Shown: positions 16,525-24,180 of the stretch, one piece after another
Position numbering within the stretch: position 1 is the stretch's first letter
Layout: every line of letters begins with the position of its first letter
Assembly (NCBI GenBank): GCA_026988575.1
Contig: JALSKZ010000079.1
Location: 1-32,843 of the forward strand
DNA from: Thermodesulfobacteriales bacterium
GTDB taxonomy: Bacteria; Desulfobacterota; Thermodesulfobacteria; Thermodesulfobacteriales; Thermodesulfatatoraceae
Length of the DNA stretch: 32,843 bases
Reading direction: 5' to 3'
The notes under the pieces: generated by a model
What the model saw: only the letters and a program-made list of their open reading frames with translations
Told to the model about the DNA's origin: nothing
The model's database searches: none
Program-made: the position numbers and the translations under genes

Positions 16525-19095
16525 TCAATTTTTATCAATTATTTCTTTCAGCTCGTACAAATACTTCAAGGCCTCCAGAGGCGTGATTCGGTCAGGATCT
16601 ATAGCCTTAAGCTTCTCTACCAAAGGAGTCTGCGAGGGAGCAGAAAACAGGGGTAAATACTGTTGTTGAGGGCGCGACACCAGTGTTTGTTTGCTTTCCA
16701 AGCGGACTAATATTTCCTTTGCCCTCCGGACCACTTCTTTAGGCAGACCAGCTAGAGCCGCTACCTGTACCCCGTAGGACTCATTAGCTGGCCCTGGCAA
16801 CAGCCGGTATAAAAATATTATTTGTTCGTCCCACTCCTTTACCGCTACGTTAAAATTTTTTACTCCAGGACTCTGGCGGGCCAATTCAGTCAACTCATGA
16901 TAATGGGTGGCAAACAAGGTACGGACACGCTGCTTTACCAAATATTCCGCTACGGCCCAAGCAATGGCCAGACCATCAAAGGTGCTGGTCCCCCGACCGA
17001 TCTCGTCTAGAACCACTAAACTATCCGGCGTAGCATGATGCAATATATGGGCACACTCGGTCATTTCTACCATAAAGGTACTACGCCCCCGCGAGAGCTG
17101 ATCCGAGGCCCCAACCCTGGTAAAGATCCGATCACACACACCTAAACGGGCGTATTCAGCCGGGACAAAGCTACCCATCTGGGCCATGATAACGATAAGG
17201 GCCGCCTGGCGAAGGATAGTAGACTTACCAGCCATATTGGGACCGGTAATAATAAGTAAGAGGTTTTCTTCATCATCAAGCAACAGATCGTTGGGCACAA
17301 AATTCCCTGAAGCGAGGGTCTTTTCCACCACCGGATGGCGGGCCTCTCGAAGCTCAAGCACACGCTCTTGGGTCATCTCAGGCCGGATGTATCTTTCTTG
17401 TACCGCCACCTGGGCCAGGGAGATTAAGACATCAAGAGTAGCCAAGGCCTTTGAGGTATCCTGGAGGGCCTTGACCTCTTTGGCCACTTCCTCCCGGAGG
17501 CTAACAAACAGTTCGTATTCAAGGGTCTTAATCCGTTCCTCTGCCGACAGTACCTTGGCCTCAAATTCTTTGAGTTCAGGAGTGATAAAACGTTCTCCCC
17601 CAACCAAGGTCTGCTTACGCACATATTCCGGAGGAATTTTTCCCAAATGACTCTTAGAAACCTCAATGTAGTAGCCGAATACCCGATTATAGCCCACTTT
17701 CAGGTTGGGTATACCGGTACGTTTCCTCTCGCGCGCCTCCAGTTGAGACAGAAAACTCAAGCCATCTGTCTTAAGGGCCCTAAGTTCATCGAGCTCTTTA
17801 TGTACACCTTGTTTTATAATACCCCCGTCTTTTATGCTCACCGGGGCATCCTCTAGGAGATTAGCTTCTAAACGTTCCGTAAGGGACTCAAAATTGTGTA
17901 TGTGGTCTCTGATATGGGCCAAAAGCTCGGGCTCGGTAGAATTAAGCAGCGCGATTATCTTGGGCAAACGTTTTAGGCCCTCTTTTAGGGCCAAGAGATC
18001 TCTAGGGTTGGCTAGTCGCATAGCCACGCGACCAGCCAGGCGTTCCAGATCGGCCATGGAGCCAAGCTCCCTTCGCAGGGCCTCCCGCAGCAAGGGGTTT
18101 TCCACCAAATATTCCACCGCCCGGTGGCGCGCACCTATCTCCTCGATATCCCGCAGGGGATACAACAACCATTCCTTTAGTAAGCGCCCCCCCATGGGGG
18201 TAACCGTTCGATCCAAGACCCAAAGTAAACTTCCCCGGCGGGTACCATCTAAACTATTGCGTAATAATTCCAAATTGCGCTTAGTGGCCTCGTCGATGAC
18301 CAGATAACGGGTCAAGTGATAATATTTGGGTGGACTAAGGTGCTCTAAGGCCGTTTTCTGTGTTTCCTTGACGTAGAGGAGGAGGCTACCCGCTGCCGAA
18401 ATAATCTCCGGGGCCTCAAGACCATAGCCTGCCAGATCAAGGACCTGGAAATGCTCTTTCAAGAGTTCTTCACTGGAAGAGGACTCAAAATCTCGACTCG
18501 GCCGAACAGATAAGAAAACGGTGGGTAAAACCTCTCTAACCTTTTGTAAGAAAACAGCCTCTTCGTGGCCCTCTGGCACAAGAATCTCTCTGGGTTCCCG
18601 GCGAAAAAGCTCGTTTAAGAGCTCTTCTTCTCCCTGTACACCGGTAACCAAAAAGTCTCCGGTAGATAGGTCTAACCAAGCCAAACCAAAAGCCTTTCCC
18701 GGGCAAATAGAAGCCACAAAGTGTTGCTCTTTGGCGGCCAAAGAATCCTGATCTACGTTGAGGCCCGGAGTGATGACCCGTACGACCTCGCGCCGCACAA
18801 GGCCCTTGGCCTGCTTTGGGTCTTCTACCTGTTCACAAATGGCTACCTTGTAGCCTGTCTCAACCAGACGGTTTATATAGGGCGCCGCGTTGGCCACCGG
18901 CACTCCACACATGGGGACTTTTTCTTTGGTCCCCTTATCCCGAGAAGTAAGAGCTATGTCTAGTAAACTTGCGGCCAGCTTGGCATCTTCAAAAAACATC
19001 TCGTAAAAGTCACCTAGCCTAAAGAAGACAATGGCATCGGGATAGTTCTTTTTGATCTCTAGATATTGTCTGAACATGGGGGTAAGACGCGCCAT
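16525..19095 (-). CDS. mutS: DNA mismatch repair protein MutS
   Basis: Full-length MutS1 of 856 residues, which recognises mismatches and small loops and recruits MutL. The mismatch-binding motif GDFYEMF is at 28-34, with F30 and E32 matching E. coli F36 and E38. Connector, lever and clamp regions follow. The ATPase holds the Walker A motif ITGPNMAGKST near residue 615, the Walker B/signature segment VLDEIGRGTSTFDG, and ATHYHELTEL. The C-terminal end (TPLEALKYLYELKEI) is the usual dimerisation tail. The ATG at 19095 (MARLTPMFRQYLEIKK) fits the family. It lies 40 bp after rsmI and 2 bp before the amidase, in an apparent four-gene minus-strand operon. No mutL is in the window. Confidence 0.98.
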   Translation of the reverse strand: MARLTPMFRQYLEIKKNYPDAIVFFRLGDFYEMFFEDAKLAASLLDIALTSRDKGTKEKVPMCGVPVANAAPYINRLVETGYKVAICEQVEDPKQAKGLVRREVVRVITPGLNVDQDSLAAKEQHFVASICPGKAFGLAWLDLSTGDFLVTGVQGEEELLNELFRREPREILVPEGHEEAVFLQKVREVLPTVFLSVRPSRDFESSSSEELLKEHFQVLDLAGYGLEAPEIISAAGSLLLYVKETQKTALEHLSPPKYYHLTRYLVIDEATKRNLELLRNSLDGTRRGSLLWVLDRTVTPMGGRLLKEWLLYPLRDIEEIGARHRAVEYLVENPLLREALRRELGSMADLERLAGRVAMRLANPRDLLALKEGLKRLPKIIALLNSTEPELLAHIRDHIHNFESLTERLEANLLEDAPVSIKDGGIIKQGVHKELDELRALKTDGLSFLSQLEARERKRTGIPNLKVGYNRVFGYYIEVSKSHLGKIPPEYVRKQTLVGGERFITPELKEFEAKVLSAEERIKTLEYELFVSLREEVAKEVKALQDTSKALATLDVLISLAQVAVQERYIRPEMTQERVLELREARHPVVEKTLASGNFVPNDLLLDDEENLLLIITGPNMAGKSTILRQAALIVIMAQMGSFVPAEYARLGVCDRIFTRVGASDQLSRGRSTFMVEMTECAHILHHATPDSLVVLDEIGRGTSTFDGLAIAWAVAEYLVKQRVRTLFATHYHELTELARQSPGVKNFNVAVKEWDEQIIFLYRLLPGPANESYGVQVAALAGLPKEVVRRAKEILVRLESKQTLVSRPQQQYLPLFSAPSQTPLVEKLKAIDPDRITPLEALKYLYELKEIIDKN

Positions 19096-19135
19096 GGCCT
19101 AAATTGTAATCGCAAGATGGGACAAGGCCAAAGGG

Positions 19136-20005
19136 CTAATCGTCTTTTTTAAATAATTCTAAGGCCTTCTTATAAAGTTGGGTCCGGGGGAGACCAAAAA
19201 ATTTGGCGGCCTCCTTGGCGGCGTCTTTTATGCTTAGCCCCTGTGCTCGGGCCTCTTTCAAAAACGCAGCTATATCCTCCTCGCTAGGGATCGATTCACA
19301 GGCCGAGGCCCCGGCCACCACCAACGTAAATTCACCTCGAGGTTCCTTTTGTTGAAAATGGTAATACAACTCTTTGATGGTAGTGCGTAAATACTGCTCG
19401 TGTTTTTTGGTCATTTCCCGCGCCATAAAGACCTCGCGGTCGCCAAACATTTCTAAAAGATCAACCAATGTGGCCAAAAGGCGATGAGGGGCCTCGTAAA
19501 ATACCAAGGGCACCTTTATAAAGCGCAGTTCCTCCAGACGCTTTATCCTCAAGGAGGCCTTAGAGGGCAAAAAACCCACGAAAAAAAAACCTTCCCCTAT
19601 ATCAAAGCCCGCACAGCTCAAAGCAGTAATAACCGCCGAAGGGCCAGGAACAGGACGTACTTTGAGCCCAGCCCTGTGTATCTCCGCGATTAAATAAGCC
19701 CCTGGATCAGAAATGGCCGGAGTACCCGCCTCGCTTACCAAGGCCACTGCTGCCCCACGCCGTAAGGAATCCACCAACCCTCTTGCCCGCTGTTTTTCAT
19801 TGTGCTCGTGGAGAGAAATTAGTTTGGGACCTTTGATCTTATAATAGCTCAATAACTTGGCAGTAGTACGGGTATCCTCAGCAACAATAATGTCTACAGC
19901 TCGTAAAGTGCGTAAGGCCCTCAGAGTTATATCTTCTAAATTACCCAAAGGGGTTGCCACCACATAAAGCGTGGCGGGCTCAACTGCGGGCCTGTTTCCA
20001 GACAT
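19136..20005 (-). CDS. rsmI: 16S rRNA (cytidine1402-2'-O)-methyltransferase RsmI
   Basis: SAM-dependent methyltransferase acting on C1402 of 16S rRNA in the decoding centre. The 289-residue protein shows the tetrapyrrole-methylase-like fold signatures LYVVATPLGNLEDITLRA, VAEDTRTTAKLL, VSEAGTPAISDPG and VPGPSAVITAL. These are followed by GFLPSK and FYEAPHRLL, which are typical of RsmI rather than of cobalamin methylases. The C-terminus has the small helix-turn-helix-like domain SIKDAAKEAAKFFGLPRTQLYKKAL. The ATG overlaps the upstream PIP-synthase-like gene by 26 bp, so the two are translationally linked. Confidence 0.96.
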   Translation of the reverse strand: MSGNRPAVEPATLYVVATPLGNLEDITLRALRTLRAVDIIVAEDTRTTAKLLSYYKIKGPKLISLHEHNEKQRARGLVDSLRRGAAVALVSEAGTPAISDPGAYLIAEIHRAGLKVRPVPGPSAVITALSCAGFDIGEGFFFVGFLPSKASLRIKRLEELRFIKVPLVFYEAPHRLLATLVDLLEMFGDREVFMAREMTKKHEQYLRTTIKELYYHFQQKEPRGEFTLVVAGASACESIPSEEDIAAFLKEARAQGLSIKDAAKEAAKFFGLPRTQLYKKALELFKKDD

Positions 20006-20570
20006 GAAGGACCCTCTGCAAGGCCGTAAAATACGTAAATACAGCTAAAATAACCAAAACAGGAAGGATTATCCGAAAGAGGAGCCCGATAGTGAGGATG
20101 ACCAACCGCTCAAAGCGGGTTAGGAGCCCTATTTTACACTCAAACCCCAAGGCCTCGGCCCGGGCACGGGTATAACTTACCATTAAAGACCCCGTTAGAG
20201 CCAAAAAAGCAATTATAACGGCAAAATAAGCCTCATTGTGCTGCAAATAAAAGATAAGGCCGGTAAAAATAGCTATTTCGGAAAAACGGTCCAAAGTAGA
20301 GTCTAAAAAGGCCCCGAATTTGGTCTGACGCCCACTACGGCGCGCCAGCAACCCGTCTACAGCATCAAGGGGGCCAAAGAGAATCAGCAAAAACCCGGCC
20401 CCTTTTGGGTAGCCCAAGGCTAACACTACCCCCACTACGACACAGCCCAAAAAGGCACAAATAGTCACCACATTGGGGGGTACCCGACAGCGGGCCAAAA
20501 AATCAGCAATAGGCACGAGGAAAGGCTTACTCCATGCTCTTACACGATCGGTTACCGTAAAAGAAGACAT
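19980..20570 (-). CDS. CDP-alcohol phosphatidyltransferase, phosphatidylinositol-phosphate synthase-like
   Basis: 196-residue membrane enzyme with about five to six hydrophobic segments and the complete CDP-alcohol phosphotransferase signature: D69-x2-D72-G73-x2-A76-R77-x8-G86-x3-D90-x3-D94. The part after the signature (SYTRARAEALGFE, then LTRFERLVILTIG) resembles mycobacterial PIP synthase and archaeal archaetidylinositol-phosphate synthase more than PgsA, in the region known to bind inositol phosphate. The likely reaction is CDP-diacylglycerol (or a CDP-ether lipid) plus inositol 1-phosphate giving phosphatidylinositol phosphate and CMP. This fits the presence of ino1 at 5607. Phosphatidylglycerophosphate synthase remains an alternative. 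It heads the rsmI-mutS-amidase run and is next to a mobile-like repeat. Confidence 0.8.
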   Translation of the reverse strand: MSSFTVTDRVRAWSKPFLVPIADFLARCRVPPNVVTICAFLGCVVVGVVLALGYPKGAGFLLILFGPLDAVDGLLARRSGRQTKFGAFLDSTLDRFSEIAIFTGLIFYLQHNEAYFAVIIAFLALTGSLMVSYTRARAEALGFECKIGLLTRFERLVILTIGLLFRIILPVLVILAVFTYFTALQRVLHVWKQARS

Positions 20571-20760
20571 AATCGTCTCGCTAGATAATCGCTCCTTATG
20601 GGCCCGTCAACTTTTTAGTTACCTTTTACCAAAAAATAATCCGGTAGATAAGCCCCTTTTATTCACTTTCTGCTTACAGAAGAGACCTTTAAAACGAGAC
20701 CTTTGCAAAACACCTTTTCTTAAGGTCCGTTCAAGCAACCGTTCGGGTTTTTTGTAATGA

Positions 20761-20831
20761 GGCCGGTACGATCAATGCTAGAACTCGGGCTCCAGGCCCA
20801 AGGATCCGTACGATCTGTACCGGCCTTTTTT
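20761..20831 (+). terminator. Terminator-like hairpin inside the MITE-like element
   Basis: GGCCGGTACGATC at 20761-20773 pairs with GATCTGTACCGGCC at 20812-20825 with a single extra base, forming a stem of about 13 bp. It is followed directly by TTTTTT and a further T-rich tract. The ~38-base loop contains a smaller GGGCTCCAGGCCC-type dyad. It would act on transcripts moving rightwards, away from the rsmI operon and towards the protease gene. Confidence 0.5.
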
Positions 20832-20871
20832 CTTTTCATGTTTTACACCTTACCATGGATTCAATATACAA

Positions 20872-20914
20872 GGATCTGTTCCCATTTTTCGAAACGAAAA
20901 ATAGGAACGGATCC
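20872..20914. repeat. Near-perfect 20-bp stem palindrome inside the MITE-like element
   Basis: GGATCTGTTCCCATTTTTCG at 20872-20891 and CGAAAAATAGGAACGGATCC at 20895-20914 pair over 20 positions with one mismatch and one G-T pair around an AAA loop. The arms also share GGATCCG with the neighbouring hairpin. Confidence 0.75.
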
Positions 20915-21084
20915 CTTGCGGTTGTGCTTGCAACACTGATCCCGATGATTTTGCAAAGGTTTCTAAAACATAAATAAAGACGGGCTTTGATCCGGATTTT
21001 GCAAGGGGTAAAAGATACTTGGGCCTTTAAGTAATTTTTAAGGGAACTCCTTGACAAAGTAATCTAAAAAAACCCAACAAGTGT

Positions 21085-21113
21085 TTGACGCTAGGGCTTT
21101 AGCTTGCTACTTT
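21085..21113 (+). promoter_or_regulatory. Possible sigma-70 promoter of the M16 protease gene
   Basis: TTGACG (21085-21090), a 17-base spacer and TACTTT (21108-21113) preceded by TGC, an extended -10 pattern. The -35 is good and the -10 is poor. It is 41 bp before the protease start and outside the repeat element. Confidence 0.35.
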
Positions 21114-21154
21114 TCAGGGGTTGAGAAACCTATGGGCCAACAGAAGAGGCGCTT

Positions 21155-23794
21155 ATGAAAAGGCATATTCTTATCTTTTTGGTTGTTCTGGCAAGCGTAT
21201 TATGGGGGAAGGCCATGGCTATGGAGATTGCTCCGGGTATCTACCGTACAGTGTTAGACAATGGTTTGGTCCTCATTGTAGAGGAGAATCATCGCGCCCC
21301 AGTAGTAGCAGTGCAGGTCTGGGTCAAGGCCGGCAGTGTTTACGAAACAGACAAAGAGGCTGGAATTACCCACCTCATTGAACATATGATCTTTAAAGGC
21401 ACCAAAAAACGCGGCCCAGGTGAAATTGCCACCCTCATAGAGAGCATGGGGGGCTCCATTAACGCCTTCACCTCCTACGACTACACCTGCTACCACGTCA
21501 CAGGCCCCAAAGAAATATTAGACACGGCCTTAGATGTACTCTCTGATGCCGTGTTTAATTCTGTGTTTGACCCCAAGGAACTTGAGCGAGAAAAACAGGT
21601 GGTCTTGGAAGAGATGCGCATGCGGGAGGATCAACCTTCTGTAGCCCTGGCTGAAGCGGTTATGAATAAGGCCTACCAAAAATTTCCCTATCGTCGACCT
21701 ATAATAGGCTATCCAGAGACCGTAAAAAGTTTTACCCGTCAAGACATCCTCAAATATATGGCCAGACGTTACCGGCCGTGTCAAATGGCGGTGGTTATTG
21801 TAGGAGACCTAGACCCAGAGAGCACCTTGGCCAAGGCCGCAGAATTTTTTGGGCACTACGGCAAAAAGCCCCCCGAAGAGGTCAAATTTCCCGAGGAACC
21901 GCCCAAGACAGCGGCAGAGTTGGTCACCCTAAATCGTGACGTGCAAGAGGGCTATTTCCAAGTGGCCCTTCCCGGCCCCAACCTTCTCTCTCCCGATGCC
22001 CCGGTAATGGATGTAATAGCCGCTATCTTAGGCGAAGGAGAGTCCAGCAGGCTGTACCGCAAACTGGTACGTAACGAAAACGTGGCTCACACCGTCTCGG
22101 CCTACGATTTTACCCCTATGGGCCCGGGGTTATTTGAGGTCATGGGCACTGCCTCTCCAGAAAACCTGCGTGCCGCCCTAAAAGAAAGCCTGGTAGAGAT
22201 CTTTCGCCTAAAATACGAACCCGTACTGCCTGAAGAATTAAAAAAGGCCAAGGTTATGGTAGCGGCAGACTTTGTCTATAGCCGAGAGACCATGCAGGGA
22301 GAAGCTCGCAAACTCGGCATATTTGAAATGCTTGCTCAAGATCCCCTAAAATCTCGAGCCTACTACGAGGCCGTAAAGAAAGTCACGGCCGAACAAATAC
22401 GCGAAGTAGCCAATAAGTATTTTTCCAAGAAAGCGGTAGTAGCAGGCCTCTTGGCTGCCGGAGCCGACAAGATATTAACCCCCGAGGAAATTCAATCGCT
22501 GGTGGACGATGCTGATCTTCAGGCCTCAGGTATTGAGCCTGGTTCCAACGTCTGGATCGTCCCCACCATCCGCAAAAAACTACCCAACGGGCTAACCGTA
22601 TTGATTACTCCCCAGAAAGATGTACCCACGGTGGCCATGACCCTGATTTTTCCCGGGGGGTTGCGTTACGAGACCAAGCAGACCAATGGTCTATTCCGCA
22701 CCATGACTACTTGCTGGACCAGGGGGACAGATCAATACCCTGCCGAGGTTTTGGCCACCAAAGTAGAGTCCATGGGGGGAGAGATAAAAGGATTTGCGGG
22801 GCGCAACACCTTTGGCCTCCAAGCCGAATTCCTGGCCGATTATTTTGCAGACGCCTTAAAGCTCTTTGCCGACGTGACCCTTCACCCCACCTTTTCACCC
22901 GAAGAACTTGCTAAGGCCCGTCCTGAACTGCTGGCGGCTATTTCCCGCCAAGAAGACGATCCCTTACAACTGGCTATACGGGAATTTTATCGGCTCCTTT
23001 TTGCACCACATCCTTACGGGCTAAATATTTTGGGAGACCCCAAGGTTATCCAGAGTCTCACGAACACCGATTTAAAAAAGGCCTATCACCGCTATGTACG
23101 TCCAGACGAAGGGGTATTGGCCATTGTAGGAGACGTAGACCCAGAGAAGACCATGGCCTTGTTACAAAAGCTTTTCTCTTCCTGGAAGGCCCCAGAGGTA
23201 AAACCTCCGCAAGACAAGGCCCCTGAACCACTATTTGAGCCCCGTATTTCTAGCATCTCTTTAGATAGAGAACAGGTCCACATCATCCTTGGCTTTCGTA
23301 CAGTGGGGATCTCTTCGGCCGACCGTTTTCCCCTAGAAGTGCTTAATGCCGTACTTGCCGGGCAAGGGGGGAGGCTTTTTAAGGTCTTAAGAGACCAGGA
23401 GGCCCTGGCCTATTCGGTGACCTCTTTTCTCACCTTTGGGGTAAATACCGGTGGTTTAGGCTTTTACATTGCTACAGCCCCCGAAAAGAAGAAAAAGGCC
23501 CTGGAAGACCTGTGGAGAGAAATTGCACGCATAAGCCAAGAGGGCGCCTCGGCCCAAGAACTTGAACGGGCCAAGAGCTGGCTCATCGGACACTACCAGA
23601 CAGGACTTCAAACCAATAGCGCCCAAGCCATGGAACAGGCCTTAAATGAAGTATTGGGGCTGGGATACAACTTTGGATTACGCTATATCCAAAAAATCCA
23701 AGACATTACCCCTGAACAAGTGCAACAGGTGGCCCAAAAATATCTCCAAAACCAGCCCTATGTCCTGGTTACAGTAGGGCCTGGAGGCCCCTAA
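21155..23794 (+). CDS. Secreted M16-family zinc protease, two-repeat form
   Basis: 879 residues. Residues 1-22 are a signal peptide (basic start, hydrophobic core, cleavage near AMA), so it acts in the periplasm or outer membrane. It contains two M16 halves. The first (about 28-440) has the inverted zinc motif HLIEH (H73, E76, H77) and the distal ligand Glu about 75 residues later in VVLEEMRMRED. The second half (about 465-875) has the same fold pattern (KLPNGLTVLITPQKDVPTVAM) but lacks the HxxEH motif: the equivalent segment reads NGLFRTMTTCWTRGT. One active and one inactive half in a single chain is a known M16 arrangement. GAAGAGGCG lies ahead of the ATG. Its stop overlaps the small membrane protein gene on the other strand. 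Confidence 0.95.
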   Translation: MKRHILIFLVVLASVLWGKAMAMEIAPGIYRTVLDNGLVLIVEENHRAPVVAVQVWVKAGSVYETDKEAGITHLIEHMIFKGTKKRGPGEIATLIESMGGSINAFTSYDYTCYHVTGPKEILDTALDVLSDAVFNSVFDPKELEREKQVVLEEMRMREDQPSVALAEAVMNKAYQKFPYRRPIIGYPETVKSFTRQDILKYMARRYRPCQMAVVIVGDLDPESTLAKAAEFFGHYGKKPPEEVKFPEEPPKTAAELVTLNRDVQEGYFQVALPGPNLLSPDAPVMDVIAAILGEGESSRLYRKLVRNENVAHTVSAYDFTPMGPGLFEVMGTASPENLRAALKESLVEIFRLKYEPVLPEELKKAKVMVAADFVYSRETMQGEARKLGIFEMLAQDPLKSRAYYEAVKKVTAEQIREVANKYFSKKAVVAGLLAAGADKILTPEEIQSLVDDADLQASGIEPGSNVWIVPTIRKKLPNGLTVLITPQKDVPTVAMTLIFPGGLRYETKQTNGLFRTMTTCWTRGTDQYPAEVLATKVESMGGEIKGFAGRNTFGLQAEFLADYFADALKLFADVTLHPTFSPEELAKARPELLAAISRQEDDPLQLAIREFYRLLFAPHPYGLNILGDPKVIQSLTNTDLKKAYHRYVRPDEGVLAIVGDVDPEKTMALLQKLFSSWKAPEVKPPQDKAPEPLFEPRISSISLDREQVHIILGFRTVGISSADRFPLEVLNAVLAGQGGRLFKVLRDQEALAYSVTSFLTFGVNTGGLGFYIATAPEKKKKALEDLWREIARISQEGASAQELERAKSWLIGHYQTGLQTNSAQAMEQALNEVLGLGYNFGLRYIQKIQDITPEQVQQVAQKYLQNQPYVLVTVGPGGP

Positions 23795-24120
23795 TAGCCA
23801 AAATAGGTAAAACCCTTAGGATGGGGAAGATTTAGATAGTCGTGTAGAGACTGACTTATGGAACAGGCCAGGGCCAACCAAACAACAATTTTTATGCCTG
23901 TTTTTAGGGAAAAAGTCTTCTTAAATAGCTTTTGCAAGAGACCATGCAATATAAAAGTAAGGGCTACAGAATAGAAAAAAAAGCCGAAGATCCAACGAGT
24001 TGATTCAAAAATTGTTTGTTGCCAATCGTGGGGGTAGTAGCGGATGCCAAAAATTATGCAAAAAAAGACCCCTAAGAAGAGATTTATCTTTTCGCGACGA
24101 TCAAAACTAGGCCATTGCAT
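23791..24120 (-). CDS. Small hydrophobic membrane protein, unknown
   Basis: About 109 residues from the ATG at 24120; a TTG at 24147 would add nine. It has three hydrophobic segments (about LFLGVFFCIIFGIRYY, WIFGFFFYSVALTFILHGLL and IKIVVWLALACSI). The family is not recognised. Reasons to believe it is real: it fills the gap between M16 protease and tldD almost exactly, its stop falls at the protease stop (4-bp tail overlap), and its composition is that of an integral membrane protein. Against it: there is no strong ribosome site, and its 5' end lies in the region expected to hold the tldD promoter. Confidence 0.5.
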   Translation of the reverse strand: MQWPSFDRREKINLFLGVFFCIIFGIRYYPHDWQQTIFESTRWIFGFFFYSVALTFILHGLLQKLFKKTFSLKTGIKIVVWLALACSISQSLHDYLNLPHPKGFTYFGY

Positions 24121-24180
24121 GGTCCTAACATAACGGAAGTTTTCCAAAGTGAAAATAGTTTGGCAAGAAAGGGGGTAGCG

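Larger units (their letters stand above)
20696..20963. mobile_element. 268-bp MITE-like non-coding element with terminal inverted repeats
   Basis: GAGACCTTTGCAAAA at 20696-20710 is matched, in inverse orientation, by TTTTGCAAAGGTTTC at 20949-20963 (14 of 15 bases). Immediately outside both ends lies the same hexamer TAAAAC (20690-20695 and 20964-20969), as expected of a target duplication. The inside has no transposase and is made of two strong hairpins. GAGACCTTTGCAAAA resembles ends seen in IS4/IS5-type elements, but I cannot name a parent. One caution is that the left flank also reads GAGACCTTTAAAAC, a near repeat of the end itself, so the hexamer may partly reflect a duplicated end rather than a true target duplication. 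Confidence 0.65.
20571..21154. other. Longest gene-free stretch, divergent intergenic region
   Basis: 584 bp between the divergent PIP-synthase-like and M16 protease genes. I see no credible protein gene: the short open frames across it have no ribosome site and no recognisable composition. It contains a palindromic MITE-like element (20696-20963), a degenerate extra copy of each of its ends just outside (GAGACCTTT at 20682 and ATTTTGCAAGGGG near 20998), and a possible promoter for the protease at 21085-21113. No tRNA, rRNA or known riboswitch pattern was recognised. Confidence 0.7.

Noticed and set aside
17186-18307. Plus-strand open frames of about 155 residues
   Set aside because: Antisense to mutS, with Ser/Arg-rich composition typical of reverse-complement shadows.
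20571-20610. Possible minus-strand sigma-70 promoter for the PIP-synthase operon (TTGACG, 17 bp, TATCTA)
   Set aside because: The -10 is poor and it would leave only about five bases of leader before the ATG.
20473-20757. Plus-strand open frame across the start of the PIP-synthase-like gene and the MITE left end
   Set aside because: Half of it is antisense to a real gene and the other half runs into an inverted repeat; no ribosome site or motif.
20696-20963. Structured non-coding RNA (such as 6S or SRP RNA) instead of a mobile element
   Set aside because: The terminal inverted repeats plus the matching flanking hexamer are better explained by insertion, and the SRP and 6S core motifs were not seen.
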